DNA of 26,942 nt from an uncultured Lachnospiraceae bacterium (GCA_910580015.1 CAJTVT010000040.1:1-26942); one strand, 5' to 3'. Numbered from the stretch's first letter, positions 1 through 8,084 are shown. Numbers and translations are program-made. The notes: generated by a model not told the origin, from the sequence alone.

Positions 1-4
1 ATCA

Positions 5-77
5 AGCTGCTGACGGGAATCGGACCCGTGACCTCCGCACTACCAATGCGACGCTCTACCGACTGAGCCACAGCAGC
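5..77 (-). tRNA. tRNA-Thr (anticodon GGT)
   Basis: Read on the minus strand, the segment folds as a full cloverleaf. It has a 7-bp acceptor stem GCTGCTG/CAGCAGC, a D stem GCTC/GAGC, an anticodon stem TCGCA/TGCGG around loop TTGGTAG, and a T stem ACGGG/CCCGT with loop TCCGATT. The anticodon GGT decodes ACC threonine codons. CCA is not encoded: TGAT follows the discriminator base. A near-consensus promoter lies 34 bp upstream. Confidence 0.97.
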
Positions 78-110
78 ATTCCTATAACATTTTGTCCAAT
101 CGACTTGTCT

Positions 111-139
111 AATATACTATAAATTTGTCCAATTGTCAA
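111..139 (-). promoter_or_regulatory. Housekeeping promoter of tRNA-Thr
   Basis: On the minus strand there is TTGACA (134-139), a 17-bp spacer, then TATATT (111-116), about 34 bp before the tRNA 5' end. The short direct repeat TTGTCCAAT occurs within the spacer region and again downstream of the -10. No clear Rho-independent terminator for sigH was seen between 140 and 237. Confidence 0.8.
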
Positions 140-237
140 TAGTATCTTACAATTTTTTATCTATTTTTTATTCACTTCCAAACAAACTTCAAACATAGTT
201 CATGGGTTCTCACATCATACTATCATGCAATTACCAT

Positions 238-846
238 TTAATCGTGGTAACAAACCTTCCCACGAATGCGTTGCAGAGCATTATCAATCGCCTTCGGCTC
301 TTTTTTTAAATACTCTGCAATCTGACGGTAATTCATCCCTTGAAGGTAGAGCTGCAACACCTGACGTTCAAATTTACTAAGATTATTCTTAAGTTTCTCA
401 TGGATCGCCTTGGTATTTTCTCGGTCAATGAGTAGTTGCTCTGGGTTGACATTTTCAAAGGATTCCAGCAAATCCAGCAACGTGTCCTCTCCCTCCTGCC
501 CCATCTGCGCATTCAATGAAATATAGCCGTTTAAAGGCTGGTGTTTTTTCCGTTGAGAAGCCTCCACAGCATGGTATATCTGCCTGGTAATGCAAAGATC
601 CGCAAAATAATAAAACGATGAATCCCGTTCCAGACGAAACTCACGAATGGCCTTAAATAGTCCAATCATTCCCTCCTGGATCAAATCATCTGTGTCTCCT
701 CCGATGAGAAACATAGTATTCGCACGTTTGCGCACCAGATTCTTATACTTTTCCATAATATAATCCATAATTTCTTCCTGGCCGCCCCTAAGCTGCTGGA
801 TTAACGTTTCATCTGTTTGATTTTGGTATTGTATCTCTCTTTGCAA
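238..846 (-). CDS. sigH: RNA polymerase sigma factor SigH (sigma-70 family)
   Basis: A 202-residue sigma factor without region 1. Region 2 is visible around residues 20-95 (DDLIQEGMIGLFKAIREF, then a promoter-melting segment rich in aromatic residues, SSFYYFADLCITRQI). Region 4 is a helix-turn-helix near residues 155-198 (LSKFERQVLQLYLQG, NYRQIAEYL, KAIDNALQRIRGK). Length and sequence fit the SigH (sigma-30) family, which in Firmicutes switches on early sporulation, competence or stationary-phase genes. The start is TTG, seven bases after GGGGAG, with no upstream in-frame ATG. It follows rlmB after 33 bp with no terminator between them, the usual clostridial position, so it is probably co-transcribed from the cysE promoter. 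A relaxed-specificity paralogue cannot be excluded. Confidence 0.9.
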   Translation of the reverse strand: MQREIQYQNQTDETLIQQLRGGQEEIMDYIMEKYKNLVRKRANTMFLIGGDTDDLIQEGMIGLFKAIREFRLERDSSFYYFADLCITRQIYHAVEASQRKKHQPLNGYISLNAQMGQEGEDTLLDLLESFENVNPEQLLIDRENTKAIHEKLKNNLSKFERQVLQLYLQGMNYRQIAEYLKKEPKAIDNALQRIRGKVCYHD

Positions 847-879
847 ATTGTTCTCCCCTATCCTATGTTTCTATCATAC

Positions 880-1626
880 TTACGAACAAAACTTTCTCTG
901 ACGCACAATTTCATAGGCCAGTACCCCAGCAGCCACTGAAGCATTGAGAGAGTCTATCTCTCCTGCCATGGGAATCGATGCTGTAAAATCACAGTGTTCT
1001 TTTACCAGCTTACTTACCCCGTCTCCCTCACTGCCAATCACAAGCCCGATCGGGCCTTTCAAATCCAACTGATACATAGAAGTCCCATCCATATCGGCAC
1101 AGACAAACCACATGCCTTGCTCCTTTAACTCCTGAATGGTCTTGGAAAGATTGGTAACCTTTGCCACAGGTGTATAATTCAAAGCGCCCGCAGAGGTTTT
1201 TGCCACCGTCGCTGTAAGCCCCACCGCCCGGCGTTTAGGGATGATCACACCATGAGCTCCAGCGAGATTCGCTGTACGGATCACCGCACCCAGATTGTGT
1301 GGATCTTCCATATTATCAAGAAGAATCAAAAAGGGAGGCTCCTCTTTTTCTTGAGCCAATTTTAACATATCCTCCACCTGAGCATATTCATAAGCAGCAG
1401 CATAGGCGATGACTCCCTGATGTTTTTTCGTCTCTGAAAGTTGATCGAGCCGCTCCTTTGCCACAAAATTTACAATCACATCGTGCTTTTTCGCCTCCCT
1501 GACAATCGTTCTGACAGGCCCATCCTGACAACCATCCAGCACAAACAGCTTGTCTATGGTTTTTCCAGAACGGAATGCCTCCAAGACTGCATTCCTTCCC
1601 TCTATGGTTAATTCTTCGTATCTCAA
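880..1626 (-). CDS. rlmB: 23S rRNA (guanosine-2'-O-)-methyltransferase RlmB, TrmH/SpoU family
   Basis: A 248-residue SPOUT methyltransferase. A small substrate-binding domain (residues 1-75, opening with ELTIEGRNAVLEAF) precedes the trefoil-knot catalytic domain. The three family motifs are visible: NLGAVIRTANLAGAHGV near residue 112, GLVIGSEGDGVS near 194, and SIPMAGEIDSLNASVAAGV near 217. The family 2'-O-methylates a guanosine of 23S rRNA (G2251 in E. coli) using SAM. The start is TTG, seven bases after AAGGAG. Its TTGA overlaps the TGA stop of mrnC, so the two are translationally coupled. The exact methylation site is inferred from family membership. Confidence 0.93.
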   Translation of the reverse strand: MRYEELTIEGRNAVLEAFRSGKTIDKLFVLDGCQDGPVRTIVREAKKHDVIVNFVAKERLDQLSETKKHQGVIAYAAAYEYAQVEDMLKLAQEKEEPPFLILLDNMEDPHNLGAVIRTANLAGAHGVIIPKRRAVGLTATVAKTSAGALNYTPVAKVTNLSKTIQELKEQGMWFVCADMDGTSMYQLDLKGPIGLVIGSEGDGVSKLVKEHCDFTASIPMAGEIDSLNASVAAGVLAYEIVRQRKFCS

Positions 1627-2063
1627 TCCTGTACTCCTTTCCCAGTCTTCTCCATTCCAGACAAAATCAGCTCCATAATCCGGTCCATTTGATCTTCCAG
1701 ATACAAATACCCAATTAACGCCTCAAATCCTGTAGCCCTGCGATAATCACTGATCGTAGCGTTTTTTGCTACTGTGGTGGATTTTGCATTTCTGCCCCGT
1801 TTATACACCGCTGTCTCTTCCTCCGTCAGTTCTGGCAGCAAAGCCCTAATTAGCTCAGACTGTGACTGTGCCTTTACAAGGCGACTTGCCCGCTTGTGGA
1901 GATTATTGACGTGAGAATTTCCCTTTCCTACCACCACAGAACGAATAATCAGATCGTAAATGCCATCACCAATAAAGGCAAGGGTTAAAGGCGAATAACT
2001 GCGTATATCCTGAGCTTTCATCCCGAATTTCTCTAGTATATATGCATTTATGCCCTTTTCCAT
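1623..2063 (-). CDS. mrnC: Mini-ribonuclease 3 (MrnC)
   Basis: A 146-residue protein made only of an RNase III catalytic domain, with no double-stranded-RNA-binding domain, which is the hallmark of Mini-III. The signature LAFIGDGIYDLIIRS lies near residue 28, and the second helix pair includes KRGRNAKS and FEALIGYLYL, holding the acidic active-site residues. Family role: final trimming of 23S rRNA precursor ends. Its ATG overlaps the end of cysS by 16 bp, with AAGGGG inside cysS serving as ribosome site. It overlaps rlmB by 4 bp. cysS-mrnC-rlmB linkage is standard in Firmicutes and supports the call. Confidence 0.94.
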   Translation of the reverse strand: MEKGINAYILEKFGMKAQDIRSYSPLTLAFIGDGIYDLIIRSVVVGKGNSHVNNLHKRASRLVKAQSQSELIRALLPELTEEETAVYKRGRNAKSTTVAKNATISDYRRATGFEALIGYLYLEDQMDRIMELILSGMEKTGKGVQD

Positions 2064-3454
2064 TTTACCCCTTCTCTAGTATCTTCCAGAATAATTCCTT
2101 GCTCCAACAGTAATTCACGGATTTCATCGGCACGTGCAAAATTTTTCTCTTTTCTCGCCGCCTGACGCTCTGCAATCAATCCTTCAATTTCCTCATCCAG
2201 AATGATTTCTTTTTTCTCCAAAAGAATGCCCAAAATATCACAAAGCTGCGTCATACGACCATAAAGTTTCCCCAAAAATTCCTGAGAACTTTCTTCTGAC
2301 ACACTTGTATTGCAGAACTTCACCAGCTCAAACACCGCAGAACAAGCGTCCGCCGTGTTAAAATCATCATCCATCGCCGCCTCAAATTTCTCCGCAAAAA
2401 CGGAACTTTCTTGCCAAAGCGCTTCTTCTTTTGAGGTCATAAGCTCCAACTTACTGCTGCTTTTCAAATGCTCCAAATTCTCTGCTGCATTTAAAATACG
2501 CTCTAACCCGTTTTTAGCCGCTTCCATCAGCTCGCCACTGAAATTCAGCGGACTTCTATAATGAGCGCTGAGCATAAAGAAACGCAACACCTGCAAATCA
2601 TATTTCTCACCAATTTCCCGAACCGTAAAGAAATTTCCTAAAGACTTGGACATTTTTTTATGATCAATATTTAAAAATCCATTATGCAGCCAATATCTGG
2701 AAAAAATTTTCCCATTACAAGCCTCACTCTGGGCAATCTCATTTTCATGATGTGGAAACACCAAATCTTCTCCCCCAGCATGGATATCAATCTCATCTCC
2801 CAGATATTTCTTTGCCATAACAGAACACTCAATATGCCATCCTGGCCTTCCCTGACACCAGGGAGATTCCCAATAAGGTTCTCCATCTTTCTTAGGCTTC
2901 CATAACACAAAATCCAAAGGATCTTCCTTCTCGTCCCCTGTCACCTTGATCTCTCGGTGGCCCGCCTGAAGATCATCCAGATTTTTATGCGACAGTTTGC
3001 CATACTCTTCAAATTTGCGGGTGCGAAAATACACTGTCCCATCCGCTGCTTTATAGGCAAAGCCCTTATCAATCAACGTGGAAATCATTTCCAGCATACC
3101 CTCTATTTCCTGGGTTGCAAGAGGATGGAACGTAGCAGATTTTACGTTCATCCCTGCCATATCCTTTTTACACTCTTCAATATAGCGGCTAGATATTTCC
3201 TGTGCAGAAACTCCCTCCTCCACCGCTTTCTTAATGATTTTATCATCTACATCGGTAAAATTTGATACAAAGTTCACTTCATAGCCTTTGTATTCCATAT
3301 ATCGGCGCACGGTATCGAATACAATCATGGGTCTTGCATTCCCAATATGGATGAGATTATATACCGTAGGACCGCACACGTACATTTTTACCTTTCCCTC
3401 TTCCAATGGTATAAAATCTTCCTTTTTTCTGCTCAATGTATTATAAACTTTCAT
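2048..3454 (-). CDS. cysS: Cysteinyl-tRNA synthetase
   Basis: A 468-residue class I aminoacyl-tRNA synthetase that charges tRNA-Cys. The HIGN ATP-binding motif is at residues 36-39 and KMSKS at 267-271. Zinc ligands C27, C210, H235 and E239 match the family arrangement that discriminates cysteine. The C-terminal anticodon-binding helical part ends at KWKRA. Length is normal for the family. The start is supported by AGGAGG seven bases upstream of the ATG. It lies 20 bp after cysE, so cysteine synthesis and charging share one transcript. No T-box leader precedes the operon. Confidence 0.97.
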   Translation of the reverse strand: MKVYNTLSRKKEDFIPLEEGKVKMYVCGPTVYNLIHIGNARPMIVFDTVRRYMEYKGYEVNFVSNFTDVDDKIIKKAVEEGVSAQEISSRYIEECKKDMAGMNVKSATFHPLATQEIEGMLEMISTLIDKGFAYKAADGTVYFRTRKFEEYGKLSHKNLDDLQAGHREIKVTGDEKEDPLDFVLWKPKKDGEPYWESPWCQGRPGWHIECSVMAKKYLGDEIDIHAGGEDLVFPHHENEIAQSEACNGKIFSRYWLHNGFLNIDHKKMSKSLGNFFTVREIGEKYDLQVLRFFMLSAHYRSPLNFSGELMEAAKNGLERILNAAENLEHLKSSSKLELMTSKEEALWQESSVFAEKFEAAMDDDFNTADACSAVFELVKFCNTSVSEESSQEFLGKLYGRMTQLCDILGILLEKKEIILDEEIEGLIAERQAARKEKNFARADEIRELLLEQGIILEDTREGVKWKRA

Positions 3455-3474
3455 GTCTTCCTCCTGATTTTTCT

Positions 3475-4158
3475 CTATTCTTCCTTTCCGCTGTTCTGGC
3501 TGCGCAGTTCTTTTAACTCCTTTTCCAAATCAATAAGACGATTGCACAGCGCTGAATTCTCATGCTGCAACAGTGTGATATCTTCCATCACTGGATCTGG
3601 AAGATGTACCTGGTCCATATCGCTTCTGGGCACCTTAATATTGTCCCGCTTCACAATTCTTCCTGGCACACCCACAACAGTACAATTGGGAGGAACCTCC
3701 TCCAATACCACACTGCCAGCTCCTATTTTGCTGTTCTCTCCAATTGTAAAAGAACCAATTACCTTGGCTCCCGCGCTTACCATCACATTGTCACACAGCG
3801 TTGGGTGGCGTTTTCCGGTCTCTTTTCCAGTCCCCCCCAGGGTCACCCCCTGGTACAATGTCACATTGTCTCCGATAATCGTAGTCTCTCCGATAATGAC
3901 ACCACTTCCATGATCAATAAAGAATCCTTTGCCAATAACAGCTCCTGGATGAATCTCAATTCCCGTTTTTCTCGCCGCTTTCTGAGAAATCCTTCTTGCC
4001 CGAAAATAATGGCCCTTCAGATACTGCTTATGCGCTCTACGGTAACTTAACATCACTCGAAAACTTGGATATAACAACACCTCCATGGGTGATTTAATTG
4101 CGGGATCTCGTTCCCGAATAATCTCATATTCTTCTTTGATCTGTTGAAACACTCCCAT
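3475..4158 (-). CDS. cysE: Serine O-acetyltransferase (CysE/EpsC)
   Basis: A 227-residue left-handed beta-helix acetyltransferase. The short N-terminal helical part (MGVFQQIKEEYEIIRERDPA) is the Gram-positive EpsC form. The catalytic core has HPGAVIGKGFFIDHGSGVIIG, then GDNVTLYQGVTLGGTGK and hexapeptide repeats to about residue 165. A charged, probably coiled C-terminal tail (HENSALCNRLIDLEKELKEL) follows. It makes O-acetylserine from serine and acetyl-CoA, the committed step to cysteine. It is first gene of the operon, with AAGGAAG upstream of the ATG and its own promoter at 4207-4235. Confidence 0.93.
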   Translation of the reverse strand: MGVFQQIKEEYEIIRERDPAIKSPMEVLLYPSFRVMLSYRRAHKQYLKGHYFRARRISQKAARKTGIEIHPGAVIGKGFFIDHGSGVIIGETTIIGDNVTLYQGVTLGGTGKETGKRHPTLCDNVMVSAGAKVIGSFTIGENSKIGAGSVVLEEVPPNCTVVGVPGRIVKRDNIKVPRSDMDQVHLPDPVMEDITLLQHENSALCNRLIDLEKELKELRSQNSGKEE

Positions 4159-4206
4159 GTTCTGAACGCTTCCTTTCTAAAGCAGCAATCTCACTTATTC
4201 AAAGTT

Positions 4207-4235
4207 AGTTTATGCAGAAACTTTGATTTTGTCAA
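4207..4235 (-). promoter_or_regulatory. Promoter of the cysE-cysS-mrnC-rlmB-sigH operon
   Basis: The minus strand shows TTGACA (4230-4235), a 17-bp spacer and TAAACT (4207-4212), leaving a leader of about 40 nt, too short for a T-box. An inverted repeat ACTTTG (4220-4225)/CAAAGT (4239-4244) brackets the -35 box and could be an operator; that is inference. Confidence 0.7.
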
Positions 4236-4246
4236 GAACAAAGTAC

Positions 4247-5353
4247 CTACACCCACTCATTCAAATATACAGAGGATTCGTTGAGCAATTCTTGTGCCAA
4301 CATCGAGATATCTATCTTTCTCGTCACCTGCTCTTTCGGAATCTTCTGGATTTTTCCCCCTTTTCTATTCGTTGTAATCCAAAAACAGCCATTATTGGCC
4401 TCCACAATGGAATCTGTCACCTTCACATAGAAATTTCTTTGATTTTTACTTCGGATCCATGGAACAAACTCTCGAAGACTGGCGATACGCACCATCATTT
4501 CTGAAGAAACTAATTTTACGTCCAAATGTTCTTTCTTTGCCACCTTGACCTCAGACAAGGCTTTGCTACAAATTAATTCCGCTTCCTCCTCCAAAACCTC
4601 TTCCTCTAACAAAAGTTCCTTGACCTGCGCTTTGCATCTTCCTTCCGAATCTCCCTTTTCCATAGCGTAAACCAAAAGTCCACACACATAGCCCTCTTTT
4701 TTTAACAAAAGCACTCCGCCCTCTTCCACTGCTGTCTCTTGAAGCAAACGCTCATAATAGAACTTATCGCGGGTGATAAATATATCATACCTCTCCTTAA
4801 GTATCTGATTGGAAAAGGCAGCCAATTCTGAAAGCGTTTCTCCACTGGCTTTCTGCCACGTTCCTTCCGGCAAAAAACTGTCTGCTTGTGCGGCTCGCAG
4901 CGTCTGACGCTCTGTATATTGGCTGATTTTACTTTGATTATTACAGGGAAAATATACAAATCCTAGTCCAAGATAATACACGGAATTTGCAGGAAGCAAA
5001 AATGTAAAAGGTGTATGCTTTTTTTCCAAATCTCGCAGCACCTGTCCCATTACTTGTCCCATTTTTCCCTGTCTGCGGCAGTCTGGGTGAGTGGCCACCG
5101 CCACAAGATAGGGAATCTGCATCTGTTGTCCAGCGCACCAAAGAATATAAGGATTGAGATGAATCATAACATGGAAGAAAGGGCCTTGCACAGGCCCTGC
5201 TTCTTCCATTACAATCACTTCATTCTCTTCGATTTTCCACTGATAATAATAATCTACAAACGCCTTAGAATCCTCAGGAAACATCATTTCATACATGGAT
5301 CTGGTTCTTTGTTTTTCCCACTGTTTTAAATAGCGTATCTGTCCATCTCTCAT
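4247..5353 (-). CDS. GNAT N-acetyltransferase, Eis-like (two GNAT-type regions plus SCP2-like end)
   Basis: A 368-residue protein with an N-terminal GNAT domain. The acetyl-CoA-binding loop VATHPDCRRQGKMGQVM lies at about residues 87-103. A second, degenerate acetyltransferase-like half and a C-terminal segment follow, in keeping with Eis-type enzymes, which acetylate amines such as aminoglycosides or protein lysines. The substrate here is unknown. The frame stays open another 30 codons upstream, but that part overlaps ispF. The ATG at 5353 has AAAGGGAA eight bases upstream and lies one base after the ispF stop, so it is the better start. Probably the last gene of apt-ispF-GNAT. Confidence 0.78.
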   Translation of the reverse strand: MRDGQIRYLKQWEKQRTRSMYEMMFPEDSKAFVDYYYQWKIEENEVIVMEEAGPVQGPFFHVMIHLNPYILWCAGQQMQIPYLVAVATHPDCRRQGKMGQVMGQVLRDLEKKHTPFTFLLPANSVYYLGLGFVYFPCNNQSKISQYTERQTLRAAQADSFLPEGTWQKASGETLSELAAFSNQILKERYDIFITRDKFYYERLLQETAVEEGGVLLLKKEGYVCGLLVYAMEKGDSEGRCKAQVKELLLEEEVLEEEAELICSKALSEVKVAKKEHLDVKLVSSEMMVRIASLREFVPWIRSKNQRNFYVKVTDSIVEANNGCFWITTNRKGGKIQKIPKEQVTRKIDISMLAQELLNESSVYLNEWV

Positions 5354-5354
5354 A

Positions 5355-5906
5355 TTATGTTTCCCTTTGCTTAGCGCATCCGCCGCAGCCGCTGCAATTC
5401 CTGTCGCTTTCAAATACTGTGCTGCTTGCCTCATACAATCCAATTAAGGCGCAGATTGCTTGGGCAGAAATTCCTTCCTGTCTTCCTGTAAATCCAAGCC
5501 CTTCCTCTGTGGTCGCTTTTATATTAATCTGATTCTTTTCAATCTCCAAAACCTGTGCAATATTAAGCTCCATCTGTTCGATGTAAGGACTAAGCTTCGG
5601 TTTCTGTGCGATAATTGTAGCGTCAATATTTTCAATAACATATCTCTGCTGTCTCATAAGCTCACCCACATGGGTCAACAGTTTCATACTGGAAATTCCC
5701 TTGTACGCAGGATCTGTATCTGGAAAATGTCTTCCGATATCTCCCAAAGCTGCTGCCCCAAGCAGGGCATCCATTATGGCATGTACCAGAACATCCGCAT
5801 CGGAATGTCCCTCCAATCCCAAGGAATATGGGATCTGTACGCCTCCCAAAATAAGTTTGCGATCCTCTGTCAACTTATGCACATCATATCCAATTCCAAC
5901 TCTCAT
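5355..5906 (-). CDS. ispF: 2-C-methyl-D-erythritol 2,4-cyclodiphosphate synthase
   Basis: A 183-residue enzyme of the non-mevalonate (MEP) isoprenoid pathway that cyclises CDP-ME-2-phosphate to MEcPP with loss of CMP. Metal ligands D8, H10 and H42 are present (GYDVH; HSDADVLVHAI), and so are the TTEEGLGFTGR loop and trimeric-core residues. The conserved fold ends near residue 157 (AQAICALIGL). About 26 more residues follow, including a cysteine-rich CSGCGGC, which is longer than the usual 155-160. It begins 5 bp after apt, implying co-transcription. Confidence 0.95.
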   Translation of the reverse strand: MRVGIGYDVHKLTEDRKLILGGVQIPYSLGLEGHSDADVLVHAIMDALLGAAALGDIGRHFPDTDPAYKGISSMKLLTHVGELMRQQRYVIENIDATIIAQKPKLSPYIEQMELNIAQVLEIEKNQINIKATTEEGLGFTGRQEGISAQAICALIGLYEASSTVFESDRNCSGCGGCAKQRET

Positions 5907-5911
5907 TTTCT

Positions 5912-6436
5912 CTATTTACCTTCATAAGTTATGATACTGTCAACTTGGTAGCCGTTTAACTTCTCTCTCCCCTTTAATCCGGCCAGTTCCATGACAAAAC
6001 ATATTTTAACCACCTCTCCGCCAAGTTCCTCAATCATTCCAATAATTGCTTCAATGGTTCCTCCAGTAGCAATTAAATCATCAATAATTACCACTTTCTG
6101 CCCTGGCTTGATAGCATCTTTATGTATCTCAATCACTGCACTTCCATACTCCAGATCATATTCTGCTGAAAGGGTCTCACGGGGAAGTTTACCCTTCTTG
6201 CGCACTGGTACAAAGCCTTTGTGCGCTTTATATGCCACTGGCACTCCAAAGATAAAACCTCTGGATTCTGGTCCAACCACCACGTCATATTCCACATCCT
6301 TAAGACTTTCAAGCAGGCCGTCAATGGCAAGCTGTAAACCATCTGCGTCCTGCAAGATGCTTGTCACATCTCGAAAAATAATACCTGGCTCCGGAAAATC
6401 TGGGATGCTTACTACATATTCTTCTAATTTCTTCAT
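5912..6436 (-). CDS. apt: Adenine phosphoribosyltransferase
   Basis: A 174-residue purine-salvage enzyme that makes AMP from adenine and PRPP. The PRPP-binding loop VVIIDDLIATGGT is at residues 115-127, and the N-terminal VSIPDFPEPGIIFRDVT is typical. Upstream in-frame ATGs exist at 6484 and 6451. The ATG at 6436 is chosen because GGAGG sits nine bases before it and the protein then has the family length. It heads the apt-ispF-GNAT unit. Confidence 0.95.
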   Translation of the reverse strand: MKKLEEYVVSIPDFPEPGIIFRDVTSILQDADGLQLAIDGLLESLKDVEYDVVVGPESRGFIFGVPVAYKAHKGFVPVRKKGKLPRETLSAEYDLEYGSAVIEIHKDAIKPGQKVVIIDDLIATGGTIEAIIGMIEELGGEVVKICFVMELAGLKGREKLNGYQVDSIITYEGK

Positions 6437-6456
6437 GATTTTATCCTCCATCCTTT

Positions 6457-6484
6457 GTATTAATACAGCCAATAATTCTGACAA
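6457..6484 (-). promoter_or_regulatory. Probable promoter of apt-ispF-GNAT
   Basis: The minus strand has TTGTCA (6479-6484), a 16-bp spacer and TAATAC (6457-6462), about 20 bp before the chosen apt start codon. It lies just after the glf stop, so apt need not depend on glf transcription. Confidence 0.5.
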
Positions 6485-6499
6485 TTTTTATCTCATGTA

Positions 6500-7603
6500 T
6501 TATTTGAGCAGTTGTCTGGCACACTGCAATGCAGCTTCTATAGTGTCATCCATATCATAATACTTATATTGTCCCAACCTGCCGCCAAAAATAACATTTC
6601 CTTCCTTCTTTGCAAGATCTTGATATTTCCCATATAACTGTGCATTTTTTTCATCATTCACAGGATAATATGGTTCCTCTTCTCTGGTCCATGCCTTCGG
6701 ATATTCTCTAGTTATCACCGTCTTGGGCTGTGTCCCATACTCAAAATGCTTATGCTCAATCACCCGGGTATACGGAACCTCATAATCCGTATAATTTACC
6801 ACAGCATTACCTTGATAATTCTCCTGATCCAAAGTCTCTGTCTCAAAGTATAAAGATCGATATTCCAATTCACCAAAACAATATCCAAAGTATTCGTCAA
6901 TCATACCTGTGTAGATAATCGTGTCTGCCAGATCTTTGTATTCTTCCTGTTTCTTCAAAAAATCTTCACAAAGCCGAACTTCCGTTCCATCCAATAGATT
7001 CTGTACCATTTTCGTATAACCACCGATTGGGATCCCTTGATAATTATCATCAAAATAATTATTGTCATAGGTAAACCGCACTGGCAAGCGCTTAATGATA
7101 AATGCTGGAAGCTCTGCTGCCTTTCGTCCCCACTGTTTCTCAGTATAGCCTTTCACCAGCTTGTGATACACATCAGGTCCCACCAGATTGATTGCTTGCT
7201 CCTCCAGATTCTTAGGATGCTCCACTGCATACTGGCGCTTCTGCTGCTCAATCTTGGCCTGCGCTTCCTCTGGCGTGATAACCCCCCACAATTTATGAAA
7301 CGTATTCATATTGAATGGCATATTATAAATCTCACCTTTATAATTCGCCACTGGAGAGTTGGTATAACGGTTAAACTCTGCAAATTGATTTACATATTCC
7401 CATACCTCCTTATTGGAAGTGTGAAAAATATGGGCGCCATATTGGTGGACTTGTATCTGTTCCACCTCTTTGGTGTAAATATTTCCAGCAATATGGTTCC
7501 GTTTCTCTATCACAAGGCATTTTTTTCCTGCTGCATTTGCCTCTTTCGCAAATACTGCCCCAAATAAGCCTGCCCCTACAATCAAATAGTCATACATTTT
7601 CAT
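6500..7603 (-). CDS. glf: UDP-galactopyranose mutase
   Basis: A 367-residue flavoenzyme that converts UDP-galactopyranose to UDP-galactofuranose for surface glycans. The FAD dinucleotide fold opens the protein (YDYLIVGAGLFGAVFAKEA, GxGxxG at residues 10-15). Family blocks VHQYGAHIFHT, GYTEKQWGRKAAELPAFIIKRLPVR and the C-terminal GRLGQYKYYDMDDTIEAAL are present. A TTG two codons upstream is possible, but the ATG at 7603 has AGGAG at ideal spacing. It stands alone with its own promoter. No polysaccharide cluster is visible in this window, so the glycan it serves cannot be told. Confidence 0.96.
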   Translation of the reverse strand: MKMYDYLIVGAGLFGAVFAKEANAAGKKCLVIEKRNHIAGNIYTKEVEQIQVHQYGAHIFHTSNKEVWEYVNQFAEFNRYTNSPVANYKGEIYNMPFNMNTFHKLWGVITPEEAQAKIEQQKRQYAVEHPKNLEEQAINLVGPDVYHKLVKGYTEKQWGRKAAELPAFIIKRLPVRFTYDNNYFDDNYQGIPIGGYTKMVQNLLDGTEVRLCEDFLKKQEEYKDLADTIIYTGMIDEYFGYCFGELEYRSLYFETETLDQENYQGNAVVNYTDYEVPYTRVIEHKHFEYGTQPKTVITREYPKAWTREEEPYYPVNDEKNAQLYGKYQDLAKKEGNVIFGGRLGQYKYYDMDDTIEAALQCARQLLK

Positions 7604-7676
7604 TGGCAACTCCTATTCTTCTCCTATCATTTGGCTAACTGTACAACAGTATACCAACACTTTCAAGTCCATTAAT

Positions 7677-7705
7677 AGTATAGTATAACCTCTTTTTTTA
7701 TACAA
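7677..7705 (-). promoter_or_regulatory. Probable promoter of glf
   Basis: On the minus strand TTGTAT (7700-7705), 17 bp of mostly A, then TATACT (7677-7682). An overlapping TATACT-like repeat makes the exact -10 uncertain. The leader is about 70 nt. The rest of 7604-7845 holds no convincing gene. Confidence 0.5.
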
Positions 7706-7842
7706 GGGATTTTTCAAAAAGCTTTCCAAAGTCACTGCATTTATTTTGCTTTTTTCGACGGCAAACTCCGCGATTTTCCATAATAAGCCAGCATTCCCGA
7801 CCATTTCTTTCCACAATTTTAACACCAATTTTTCCCTCGTTC

Positions 7843-7851
7843 TGCTATAAT
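7843..7851 (+). promoter_or_regulatory. Extended -10 promoter of the 54-residue gene
   Basis: TGCTATAAT is a consensus -10 hexamer with the TGn extension, which can compensate for a weak -35 (none is clear at 17 bp). It lies 19 bp before the start codon. The transcript would begin about at the ribosome site, so the leader is very short. Confidence 0.55.
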
Positions 7852-7869
7852 GTTAATGAGGTGATAACG

Positions 7870-8034
7870 ATGGCAGCTAGTAATGTTTTAACCAGCGAAA
7901 ACATTGAACTTCTTGAAAAACTGCGGACGGAAAATATGTTTCTCATGGAAGAAAACAGAAAACTAAGCGAAACCGTAGATTGGATGCATGACACTATTTG
8001 GCGTCTAGTGCGCACTCAGCATCCAGAAAATTAA
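7870..8034 (+). CDS. Small helical/coiled-coil protein of unknown function (54 aa)
   Basis: A complete small gene: GAGGTGAT lies a few bases before the ATG, an extended -10 is immediately upstream, and an 11-bp terminator hairpin begins 13 bases after the stop. The product is acidic and Leu/Glu-rich with heptad-like spacing (ENIELLEKLRTENMFLMEENRKL across residues 10-32). It ends in a Trp-containing amphipathic stretch (DWMHDTIWRLVRTQ). No transmembrane segment, signal peptide or cysteine is present. The shape suggests a small dimerising adaptor, but no family was recognised and no function is claimed. It is monocistronic between glf and pdxR. Confidence 0.8.
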   Translation: MAASNVLTSENIELLEKLRTENMFLMEENRKLSETVDWMHDTIWRLVRTQHPEN

Positions 8035-8047
8035 TTTCTTTAATGTA

Positions 8048-8084
8048 ACTTGCCGGATTAGCCACATCCGGCAAGTCGCTTTTT
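8048..8084 (+). terminator. Rho-independent terminator of the 54-aa gene
   Basis: A perfect 11-bp stem, ACTTGCCGGAT (8048-8058) with ATCCGGCAAGT (8066-8076), has a 7-nt loop and is followed by CGCTTTTT. The 110 bp from here to the end of pdxR hold nothing else recognised. Confidence 0.92.

Noticed and set aside
4159..4246. T-box leader expected before cysE-cysS
   Set aside because: The leader is only about 40 nt after a clear promoter; there is no room and no T-box sequence.
5354..5443. Longer start for the Eis-like acetyltransferase
   Set aside because: It lies within ispF in another frame; the ATG at 5353 has a proper ribosome site.
7613..7828. Possible 71-residue minus-strand protein upstream of glf
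   Set aside because: It spans the glf promoter, has no good ribosome site and no family resemblance; treated as non-coding.
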